From the NCBI RefSeq assembly GCF_009857595.1, contig NZ_WWCU01000044.1, positions 1-48,714 of the forward strand: DNA of 48,714 nucleotides. The letters run 5' to 3'. Both the position numbers and the translations under genes were made by a program. Under the pieces are notes generated by a model. That model saw only the letters and a list, made by a program, of their open reading frames with translations, made no database searches and was not told where the DNA came from. Numbering within the stretch: position 1 is the first letter of the stretch; each line of letters opens with the position of its first letter. Shown here piece after piece: positions 16,179-23,220 of the stretch. This DNA is from Pseudoduganella aquatica. GTDB lineage: Bacteria; Pseudomonadota; Gammaproteobacteria; Burkholderiales; Burkholderiaceae_D.

Positions 16179-17126
16179 TCAGGCCGATTCGGAGAACAGG
16201 TCTTTGGGCTGCGGCGGCTGCGATAGCAGCACGGCCGTTTCGGCCATGGCCTTGAAGATGGACTGGGTCAGCATGGCGGTCTGCACCCGGGTGGGGTTGT
16301 TGTATTCTTCGCGCACCGGCGCCAGTTCGCGCATCAGGTGGCAGCGCACCAGCGCCAGGCCGTTGCGGCTGACGATGGCGGCCAGTTCCGGCAGCATGTC
16401 GCGCATGAACTGCATGGTGGCGTTCTGGTTGGCGCCGATCTCGAGCACCACGCCGTCGCCGGCCGGCTCCATCTGCACCAGCACCTTGCCCATGCCTTCA
16501 ATAAACAGTTCCAGCCGTATCGCCACGCGCGCGCGGCGGCGGCGGGGCTCGTCTGGCTGGCCAGGGTCGCGCGAGACCACGCGCAGCACCAGTTTCTCGG
16601 CGCCCCAGGCGTAGACGGCGAAACGCCACGACTCCATTTCGCTCAGCATCATGGGCGCGGCGCGGCCGTCGCGCATGGCCGACTGGCCCTGCTCGGCCAT
16701 GAACAGGCCGGACGGCAGATGGCGCCCGCGCGCCTGCTCCATCAGCGCGGCGCGTTGTTCGCCGTAGGTGCGTACCATGATGGCCCAGGACATGGCCATG
16801 GTGGTGGCGTCCGGCTGCTGCCAGACCAGCTGGCGCGACATTTGCAATTGATCGGGGCGCAGCGCCGCCGGCTCGGCCATATTGGCCGCCTGCGCCTGCG
16901 CCGCATTGGCGAGCGACTTCAGGCCCTGCTGGACCAGTACCGCCTCCTGCGCGTCGGCCACGCCGTTCAGCGCCTGGGACAGGCCGGGCGGCAGCGAGAA
17001 GCTGGCTTCCTCGCCGGGCACATGGGCCACCGGCGGGATAGGCGGGGCCTGGCCAGGCTGTTCGCGCATCACCCGCTCGGGGATGTTGAGCGAGGAGCTG
17101 ATCGGTGTAAGTCGGTCTATTGCCAT
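16179..17126 (-). CDS. FliK-like protein with C-terminal Flg_hook-type domain
   Basis: The 315-residue product has a Pro/Ala-rich N-terminal half. Its C-terminal segment (about residues 200-270: VAIRLELFIEGMGKVLVQMEPAGDGVVLEIGANQNATMQFMRDMLPELAAIVSRNGLALVRC) follows the beta-rich pattern of the FliK C-terminal domain. A true FliK starts at position 299, so this would be a second FliK-domain protein. It lies behind flagellin on the same strand, after a strong terminator, and is convergent with the Rpn-like gene. A role in hook or filament assembly is inferred from family and location only. The final 50 residues have no feature I recognise. Confidence 0.6.
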   Translation of the reverse strand: MAIDRLTPISSSLNIPERVMREQPGQAPPIPPVAHVPGEEASFSLPPGLSQALNGVADAQEAVLVQQGLKSLANAAQAQAANMAEPAALRPDQLQMSRQLVWQQPDATTMAMSWAIMVRTYGEQRAALMEQARGRHLPSGLFMAEQGQSAMRDGRAAPMMLSEMESWRFAVYAWGAEKLVLRVVSRDPGQPDEPRRRRARVAIRLELFIEGMGKVLVQMEPAGDGVVLEIGANQNATMQFMRDMLPELAAIVSRNGLALVRCHLMRELAPVREEYNNPTRVQTAMLTQSIFKAMAETAVLLSQPPQPKDLFSESA

Positions 17127-17152
17127 AAAGCAATCTTATCTTGCGCTTAAAC

Positions 17153-17181
17153 GAAAAAAGCCAACCGGAAGTCCGGTTGGC
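17153..17181 (-). terminator. Rho-independent terminator after flagellin
   Basis: The two 10-nt arms at 17160-17169 and 17172-17181 are perfectly complementary (GCCAACCGGA/TCCGGTTGGC), followed on the minus strand by six T. It ends the flagellin transcript, 44 nt past the stop. Confidence 0.9.
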
Positions 17182-17224
17182 TCTTGTACTCCCGAGCGCG
17201 TCAGCGCCCTGGAAGCCCTTGCTA

Positions 17225-18118
17225 TTATTGCAGCAGGGACAGAACCAGCGAGGACTGGCTGTTGCTTTGTTTCAGCATTGCGGTACCAGCTTGCAGCAGC
17301 ATCTGGTTCGAGGTCATTGCCGCGGATTCGGAAGCGAAGTCCACGTCCATGATACGGCCGCTTGCGTTTTTGGTGTTGGTCGATACGTTCGACAGGTTGT
17401 TGTACACGTGGTCCAGACGGTTCGAAGCAGCACCCAGGGCGGAACGGGTTTTTGCCACGGAGTCGATCGCGGTTTTCAGCGTGTCGATGTTGGTGTTGGC
17501 GGCGGTTGCGGTAGCAACTTCGCTGCCGGCGGTGGCGGTAGCGGTGCCGTCGGACTTGTAGTTGGCGGCGGCGGCGACGATGTCTGCGTGCATCTGGGTC
17601 AGCGAGTTGTCGCCGGCAGCGGTCAGGTCGACGTCCATCGTTTCGCCTTTGGACGAACCGATCTGGAAGGTCACTTTGGCGTTGAATTTCGAGTCGGCCT
17701 TGGTGCTCAGCAGGGTGGTGCCGCCGAACGAGGTGTTCGACAGGATGTTGCTCAGTTCCATGGTCAGTGCGTCGTACTCGGACTGCATCGCGGTGCGGTC
17801 GTCGTCGGTGGAGGAGCCGTCGGCCGACTGGGTGGCCAGATCCTTCATACGAACCAGAATGTTGGTGGTCTCGTCCAGCGCGCCTTCGGCGGTCTGCATC
17901 ATCGAGATCGAATTCTGGGTGTTGCGCATTGCAACAGCCATACCGCTCGTTTGCGCTTTCAGACGGGTGGCGATCTGCAGGCCAGCAGCGTCATCCATTG
18001 CCGAGTTGATGCGGTAGCCGGTGCTCAGGCGAGTCATCGACGTCGACAGGCTGTTCTGCGTACGGGTGATCGAGTTTTGAGCGGACAGCGCCGCGTTGTT
18101 AGTGTGAAGACTCAGCAT
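17225..18118 (-). CDS. fliC: Flagellin, short lateral-type (LafA-like)
   Basis: This 297-residue flagellin has the conserved N-terminal D0/D1 region (LSLHTNNAALSAQNSI, RLSTGYRINSAMDDAAGLQIATRL, NTQNSISMMQTAEGALDE) and the C-terminal D1/D0 region (LGAASNRLDHVYNNLSN, MLLQAGTAMLKQSNSQ...SLLQ). Only a short Ala/Thr-rich centre separates them. The size and the LSLHTN opening recall lateral flagellins. It forms the filament outside the cell. The Shine-Dalgarno AGGAG lies 6 nt upstream. The upstream region carries the motif shared with fliD, and a strong terminator follows, so it is probably monocistronic. Confidence 0.96.
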   Translation of the reverse strand: MLSLHTNNAALSAQNSITRTQNSLSTSMTRLSTGYRINSAMDDAAGLQIATRLKAQTSGMAVAMRNTQNSISMMQTAEGALDETTNILVRMKDLATQSADGSSTDDDRTAMQSEYDALTMELSNILSNTSFGGTTLLSTKADSKFNAKVTFQIGSSKGETMDVDLTAAGDNSLTQMHADIVAAAANYKSDGTATATAGSEVATATAANTNIDTLKTAIDSVAKTRSALGAASNRLDHVYNNLSNVSTNTKNASGRIMDVDFASESAAMTSNQMLLQAGTAMLKQSNSQSSLVLSLLQ

Positions 18119-18181
18119 GAATAACTCCTGATAGGTGGGTTCGATTCTAGAGCAGCGTTGCTTTGTTTGCGCTCTCCCAAG

Positions 18182-18213
18182 TACAAGACGACCGTTTCAG
18201 CCCGGGCATTAAA
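18182..18213 (-). promoter_or_regulatory. Putative filament-gene promoter element upstream of flagellin
   Basis: On the minus strand it reads TTTAAT, 13 nt, CGGTCGTCTTGTA, ending 63 nt before the flagellin start. The same bipartite pattern with identical spacing occurs before fliD (2505-2536). Its role is inferred from recurrence only. Confidence 0.4.
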
Positions 18214-18285
18214 TGCTTTTGAGAAATTTGTGAAAATTATTTGTTTTTCCTATGATCGGACAGCTGACCGCCCCTGATTATGTTC

Positions 18286-18328
18286 CTAAAAGCACAACAG
18301 CGCAGTCCCTGGGGCGCTGCGCTGTTGT
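18286..18328 (-). terminator. Rho-independent terminator after ETF-QO gene
   Basis: The two 12-nt arms at 18294-18305 and 18317-18328 (ACAACAGCGCAG / CTGCGCTGTTGT) are perfectly complementary around an 11-nt loop. Four T follow on the minus strand. It lies a few bases beyond the stop of the ETF-QO gene. Confidence 0.8.
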
Positions 18329-18333
18329 TTATT

Positions 18334-20010
18334 TTACATATTCGGATAGTTCGGACCGCCGCCGCCTTCCGGCGTGATCCAGACGATATTCTGGGTCGGA
18401 TCCTTGATATCGCAGGTCTTGCAGTGCACGCAGTTCTGCGCATTGATCTGCAGGCGGTCCTGGCCTTCGTCGGTCTTGACGAATTCATACACCCCGGCCG
18501 GGCAGTAGCGCGCCTCCGGTCCGGCGTACTTGGCCAGGTTCACGTCCACCGGCACGCTGGCGTTCTTCAGCGTCAGGTGGACCGGCTGGTCTTCCGCGTG
18601 GTTGGTGTTCGAGATGAACACCGAGGACAGGCGGTCGAAGGTCAGCTTGCCGTCCGGCTTGGGGTAGACGATAGGCTGGAAGTTCGCGGCCGGCTTCAGG
18701 CATTCATGGTCGGCATGGCTATGGTGCAAGGTCCACGGCGCCTTGCCGCGGAAGATGAGCTGGTCGATGCCGGTCATCAGCGAACCCAGATACAGGCCTT
18801 TTTTCAGCCACGGCTTCACATTGCGCGCCACGTGCAGCTCTTCATGCAGCCAGGACTGCTCGAAGGCGGCAGGGTAGGCGGCCAGTTCGTCGTGCTGGCG
18901 GCCCGCGCCCAGGGCGTCGAAGGCCGCTTGCGCGGCCAGCATGCCGGACTTGATGGCGGCGTGCGAACCCTTGATGCGGCTCATGTTCAGGAAGCCGGCG
19001 TCGCAGCCGATCAGCGCGCCGCCCGGGAAAGTCAGCTTGGGCAGCGATTGCAGGCCGCCGGCCGTGATGGCGCGCGCGCCGTAGGAAATGCGCTTGCCGC
19101 CTTCGAAGAAGCTGCGGATGGCCGGATGGGTCTTGTAGCGCTGGAATTCCTCGTACGGCGACAGGTAGGGATTCTCATAGTCCAGTCCGACCACATAGCC
19201 CACCATGACCTGGTTGTTTTCCAGGTGGTACAGGAAGGAGCCGCCGTAGGTCTTGCTGTCCAGCGGCCAGCCGGTGGTGTGGATCACCAGGCCGGGCTGG
19301 TGCTTGGCCGGATCGATTTCCCACAGTTCCTTGATGCCGATGCCGTAGGACTGCGGATCCTTGCCCTTGTTCAGGTCGTACTTGGCCATCAGCTGCTTGC
19401 CCAGGTGGCCGCGCGCGCCTTCGGCGAACAGCGTGTACTTGCCGTGCAGTTCCATGCCCAGCTGGAAGTCCGGACCGGCTTCGCCGTCGCGCTTGACGCC
19501 CATATTGCCGGTGGCAATGCCTTTGACGGAGCCGTCGTCGTTGTACAGCACTTCGGCGGCGGCGAAGCCGGGGAAGATTTCGACGCCCAGCGCCTCGGCC
19601 TGCTGGCCCAGCCAGCGCACCACATTGCCCAGCGAGATGACGTAGTTGCCATGGTTTTCGAAGCAGGCCGGCAGCGCGAAATTGGGCGTCTTGTAGGCTT
19701 TCTTCTCGGTCAGGAACAGCACGCGGTCTTCGGTGACTTCGGTATTCAGCGGCGCGCCCAGTTCTTTCCAGTTCGGGATCAGTTCGGTCAGCGCCTTCGG
19801 GTCCATCACGGCGCCCGACAGGATGTGCGCGCCCAGCTCGCCGCCTTTTTCCAGCACCACCACGGACACTTCCTGGTTCTTCTCCGCCGCCAGTTGCTTG
19901 ATCTTGATGGCGGCCGACAGGCCGGCCGGGCCGCCGCCGACGATGACGACGTCATACTCCATCGCATCGCGCGGGCCGTACTGCTCTACCAGATTGTTAG
20001 CTTGGGTCAT
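18334..20010 (-). CDS. Electron transfer flavoprotein-ubiquinone oxidoreductase
   Basis: This 558-residue protein has an N-terminal FAD-binding GxGxxG motif (VVIVGGGPAGLSAA, about residues 21-34), the ETF-QO core (ALIGCDAGFLNMSRIKGSHAAIKSGMLAA) and a C-terminal 4Fe-4S segment with the cysteines of CPAGVYEF and CVHCKTC. It passes electrons from ETF, reduced by acyl-CoA and related dehydrogenases, to ubiquinone at the inner membrane. It has no clear Shine-Dalgarno; an internal ATG 16 codons on is an alternative start. ETF subunits are not in the window. Confidence 0.96.
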   Translation of the reverse strand: MTQANNLVEQYGPRDAMEYDVVIVGGGPAGLSAAIKIKQLAAEKNQEVSVVVLEKGGELGAHILSGAVMDPKALTELIPNWKELGAPLNTEVTEDRVLFLTEKKAYKTPNFALPACFENHGNYVISLGNVVRWLGQQAEALGVEIFPGFAAAEVLYNDDGSVKGIATGNMGVKRDGEAGPDFQLGMELHGKYTLFAEGARGHLGKQLMAKYDLNKGKDPQSYGIGIKELWEIDPAKHQPGLVIHTTGWPLDSKTYGGSFLYHLENNQVMVGYVVGLDYENPYLSPYEEFQRYKTHPAIRSFFEGGKRISYGARAITAGGLQSLPKLTFPGGALIGCDAGFLNMSRIKGSHAAIKSGMLAAQAAFDALGAGRQHDELAAYPAAFEQSWLHEELHVARNVKPWLKKGLYLGSLMTGIDQLIFRGKAPWTLHHSHADHECLKPAANFQPIVYPKPDGKLTFDRLSSVFISNTNHAEDQPVHLTLKNASVPVDVNLAKYAGPEARYCPAGVYEFVKTDEGQDRLQINAQNCVHCKTCDIKDPTQNIVWITPEGGGGPNYPNM

Positions 20011-20181
20011 GTTTTATACTTTTATAAGAATGAGGTGAAAAATTAGCACGAGTGTGCTTCTTTCTCGCCAGTTTAGCAATATGGGCGCCATTTTGCGTGA
20101 CAATCTTAGACGCCGCAATCTAATACTGGCATTTTGTGTAATCATTACGGACATGCTATCAACCGAAACAGGAGCAGCGCC

Positions 20182-20958
20182 GTGGGCATAGAAGTGAACT
20201 TTGAAGGAAAAATCGCGCTGGTGACCGGTGCCTCGAGCGGACTCGGCGCCCGCTTCGCCAAAGTGCTGGCGCAGGCCGGCGCGCAGGTGGTGCTGGCCTC
20301 GCGCCGCATTGAGCGCCTGAAGGAGCTGCGCGCCGAGATCGAGGCGGACGGCGGCGCGGCCCACGTGGTGGCACTGGACGTGACCGATTACGCCAGCATC
20401 AAGTCGGCCATCGCGCACGCGGAGACCGAGGCGGGGCAGATCGACATCCTGGTGAACAATTCCGGTGTCTCCACCACACAACGCCTGGTCGACGTCACGC
20501 CGGAGGATTACTCCTTCGTCATGGACACCAATCTGCGCGGCGCCTTCTTCGTGGCGCAGGAAACGGCCAAGCGCATGATCGCGCGCGCCAAGGGCGACCC
20601 GAAAAAACAGCACCGCATTATCAATATCGCCTCGGTGGCGGGGCTGCGCGTGCTGCCCCAGATCGGCGTGTACTGCATGAGCAAGGCCGGCGTGGTGCAG
20701 ATGACCAAGGCCATGGCGGTGGAGTGGGGCAAGTACGGCATCAACACCAACGCCATCTGCCCCGGCTATATCTCGACCGAGATCAACGAGGATTATTTCG
20801 CCAGCGAGCAGGGCCGCAAGCTGATCGACATGCTGCCGCGCCGCCGCCCCGGCAAGCCGGAAGACCTGGACGGCCTGCTGCTGCTGCTGGCCGGCGAGGA
20901 TTCGCACTTTATCAACGGCGCCGTGATTTCCGCCGACGACGGCATGACGGCGATGTGA
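20182..20958 (+). CDS. Short-chain dehydrogenase/reductase (SDR)
   Basis: This 258-residue SDR has the cofactor motif TGASSGLG (near residue 15), the NNSG motif, the Ser of INIASVAG and the YCMSK catalytic Tyr-Lys pair. The GTG start is chosen because AGGAG sits 7 nt upstream and the protein then begins MGIEVNFEGKIALVTG. A further upstream ATG has no ribosome-binding site. The substrate is unknown. The sequence resembles the 3-oxoacyl reductase/3-hydroxyacyl dehydrogenase type. It is divergent from the ETF-QO gene, which would fit fatty-acid or hydroxy-acid oxidation, but this is inference. Confidence 0.9.
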   Translation: MGIEVNFEGKIALVTGASSGLGARFAKVLAQAGAQVVLASRRIERLKELRAEIEADGGAAHVVALDVTDYASIKSAIAHAETEAGQIDILVNNSGVSTTQRLVDVTPEDYSFVMDTNLRGAFFVAQETAKRMIARAKGDPKKQHRIINIASVAGLRVLPQIGVYCMSKAGVVQMTKAMAVEWGKYGINTNAICPGYISTEINEDYFASEQGRKLIDMLPRRRPGKPEDLDGLLLLLAGEDSHFINGAVISADDGMTAM

Positions 20959-20982
20959 AAAAAGCGGCCAAGGCCGCTTTTT
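20957..20982. terminator. Bidirectional terminator between SDR and LuxR-type gene
   Basis: The arms AAAGCGGCC (20961-20969) and GGCCGCTTT (20972-20980) are perfectly complementary with A and T runs outside. It lies between two convergent stop codons and can serve both transcripts. Confidence 0.85.
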
Positions 20983-21543
20983 CTACAACTGCACGCCCAC
21001 CAGCTTGTGCACCAGCTCCGAGGAGGTGGCCGCTTCGAATTTGCGCATCAGCCTGGCGCGGTGCATTTCCACCGTGCGCGGGCTGAGGTCGATCTGGCGC
21101 GCGATGACCTTGCTGGTCTTGCCTTCCACCAGCAGGGCGGCGATTTCGCGCTCGCGCGGCGTCAGTTCCGCCGTCACCGGCCGCTTTTCGCTCACATCCT
21201 CAAAGGTCCAGATGCCCGCGCCCAGCGGCTCTTTCGCCTTCAGCGCGTGGCCGCTCACATGGCACCAGAACAGCTCGCCGCTCGCGCGGCGCATGATGCG
21301 CTCGTCCGAATAGCGGCCCTTGGCGTTCATGATGGGGATGATGCGGTCGCCGGTGCGCAGGAACTCGTCGGCCGAAGGGTAGAGCTGGCAGAAGGACTTG
21401 CCCACCAGGTCCGCGCGCGCGTAGCCGAACATGGCGGCCAGCGCCTCGTTGCAGGACTGGATGGTGCGGTTCTCCGAGATGCACATTCCCACCGGCGCAT
21501 GCAGGAAGATGGTTTCGTAGTCGATTGCGAGTGGTGCGTTCAT
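20983..21543 (-). CDS. PAS-domain LuxR-family transcriptional regulator
   Basis: This 186-residue protein has an N-terminal PAS fold (VGMCISENRTIQSCNEALAAMFGYARADLVGKSF, about residues 15-50). A C-terminal LuxR/FixJ helix-turn-helix follows (LTPREREIAALLVEGKTSKVIARQIDLSPRTVEMHRARLMRKF, about 128-170). There is no receiver domain or membrane segment, so it would sense a small molecule or redox state directly through PAS. It is transcribed away from the CoA-transferase genes across a 106-bp gap, which makes them its likely target. This link is inference. Confidence 0.9.
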   Translation of the reverse strand: MNAPLAIDYETIFLHAPVGMCISENRTIQSCNEALAAMFGYARADLVGKSFCQLYPSADEFLRTGDRIIPIMNAKGRYSDERIMRRASGELFWCHVSGHALKAKEPLGAGIWTFEDVSEKRPVTAELTPREREIAALLVEGKTSKVIARQIDLSPRTVEMHRARLMRKFEAATSSELVHKLVGVQL

Positions 21544-21649
21544 CGTTGCGGGCCGGTAGTTCTACGGTATTGTGGAAACACTAGGCGTATTCTATGCTGA
21601 TACCCCATGTGAACAACAGTGCAAGCTTATCAAAACATAAGGGAGATGT

Positions 21650-22348
21650 ATGAATAAAGTTTATCCCGATGCCGCCGCCGCCCTGGCTGGCATTGTGCAA
21701 GATGGGCAAACCATTGCCGTCGGCGGCTTTGGCCTGTGCGGTATCCCGGAGGCGCTGATCGCCGCGCTGCGCGACAGCGGCGCCAAGCAGCTGACCGCGA
21801 TCTCGAACAACGCCGGCGTGGACGGCTTCGGCCTGGGCCAGCTGCTGGAAACCCGCCAAATCCGCAAGATGATCGCCTCTTACGTGGGCGAGAACAAGGA
21901 ATTCGCGCGCCAGTACCTGGCCGGCGAACTGGAGCTGGAATTCACGCCGCAGGGCACGCTGGCTGAAAAGCTGCGCGCAGGCGGCGCCGGCATCCCGGCC
22001 TTCTTCACCAAGACCGGCGTGGGCACCATCGTGGCCGACGGCAAGGAGATCCGCGAATTCGACGGCGAGCAGTACGTGATGGAACGTTCGCTGGTGGCCG
22101 ACGTGTCGCTGGTCAAAGCATGGAAGGCCGACAAGGCCGGCAACCTGGTGTTCCGCAAGACGGCGCGCAACTTCAACCCCAACGTGGCCGCCGCCGGCAA
22201 GATTACTGTCGTGGAAGTCGAGCAGCTGGTGGAGATAGGCGAGATCGATCCGGACGAAGTGCATACGCCGGGTATTTTCGTGCACCGCATCGTGGTCAAC
22301 GCGGCGCCGGAAAAACGCATCGAACAGCGCACCGTGCGCGCCAACTGA
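21650..22348 (+). CDS. scoA: 3-oxoacid CoA-transferase subunit A
   Basis: This 232-residue protein has the subunit A motif GGFGLCGIPEALIAAL and the typical CoA-transferase A segments (ISNNAGVDGFGLGQLL, ELEFTPQGTLAEKLRAGGAGIPAFFTKTGVGT). It matches the ScoA/AtoD type, which moves CoA from succinyl-CoA or acyl-CoA to acetoacetate. GGGAG lies 5 nt before the ATG. Subunit B follows after 10 nt. With the 3-hydroxybutyrate dehydrogenase at 27100, it would complete ketone-body use. Confidence 0.95.
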   Translation: MNKVYPDAAAALAGIVQDGQTIAVGGFGLCGIPEALIAALRDSGAKQLTAISNNAGVDGFGLGQLLETRQIRKMIASYVGENKEFARQYLAGELELEFTPQGTLAEKLRAGGAGIPAFFTKTGVGTIVADGKEIREFDGEQYVMERSLVADVSLVKAWKADKAGNLVFRKTARNFNPNVAAAGKITVVEVEQLVEIGEIDPDEVHTPGIFVHRIVVNAAPEKRIEQRTVRAN

Positions 22349-22358
22349 GGAGACGGAC

Positions 22359-23006
22359 ATGGCATGGACTCGTGATGAAATGGCCGCCCGCGCGGCCAAG
22401 GAACTGCAAGACGGTTTCTATGTAAACCTGGGCATCGGACTGCCCACGCTGGTGGCCAACTATGTGCCCTCGGATATCGAAGTGTATCTGCAGTCGGAAA
22501 ACGGCCTGCTCGGCATCGGCCCCTTCCCGACCGAAGACGAAATCGACGCCGACCTGATCAACGCCGGCAAGCAGACCGTGACGGCGCTGCCCGGTTCGGC
22601 CTACTTCAGCTCGGCCGATTCCTTCGGCATGATTCGCGGCGGCAAGATCAACCTGGCTATCCTGGGCGCGATGCAGGTGTCCGAGCATGGCGACCTGGCC
22701 AACTGGATGATACCGGGCAAAATGGTCAAGGGCATGGGCGGCGCCATGGACCTGGTGGCCGGCGTGAAAAAAGTGGTGGTGCTGATGGAGCACGTGGCCA
22801 CCGCCAAGGACGGCAGCACCTCGCACAAGCTGCTGAAGAAATGCGACCTGCCGCTGACCGGCGTGGGCGTGGTGGACCTGGTGATCACCGACCTGGGCGT
22901 CATGGAAGTGACGCCGTCCGGCCTGAAAGTGACCGAACTGGCGCCCGGCGTGACGAAAGAGCAGATCGCCGCCGCCACCGGCACCGAGCTGGACTTCGCG
23001 CTGTAA
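22359..23006 (+). CDS. scoB: 3-oxoacid CoA-transferase subunit B
   Basis: This 215-residue partner carries the catalytic glutamate motif SENGLLGIGPFP (Glu about residue 47) of class I CoA-transferases, and GAMQVSEHGDLANWMIPGKMVKGMGGAMDL. It starts 10 nt after scoA behind a GGAG site. The acetoacetate preference is family inference; the sequence alone does not fix the acyl acceptor. A clear terminator follows. Confidence 0.95.
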   Translation: MAWTRDEMAARAAKELQDGFYVNLGIGLPTLVANYVPSDIEVYLQSENGLLGIGPFPTEDEIDADLINAGKQTVTALPGSAYFSSADSFGMIRGGKINLAILGAMQVSEHGDLANWMIPGKMVKGMGGAMDLVAGVKKVVVLMEHVATAKDGSTSHKLLKKCDLPLTGVGVVDLVITDLGVMEVTPSGLKVTELAPGVTKEQIAAATGTELDFAL

Positions 23007-23025
23007 TCCGGCGCAGTCCGCCCGG

Positions 23026-23051
23026 AAAGCACGCTGCGGCGTGCTTTTTTT
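23026..23051 (+). terminator. Terminator after scoAB
   Basis: The arms AAAGCACGC (23026-23034) and GCGTGCTTT (23039-23047) flank the loop TGCG and run into seven T. It lies 20 nt past the scoB stop. Confidence 0.92.
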
Positions 23052-23220
23052 ACGCCCGCGCCGGCAAAGCGTGGCTGCGCCGCCACGCCGGCGAGGCGGG
23101 CAGGGCGTGGGCCAATCAACAAGCTGATTCTTTTGGCAATGTGCGCCGCGCGCCGTTGACCTTGCCAAGACGACAAATCGATACTTGGTGCTCCTATAAA
23201 AATTAACAAACGGAGACACC

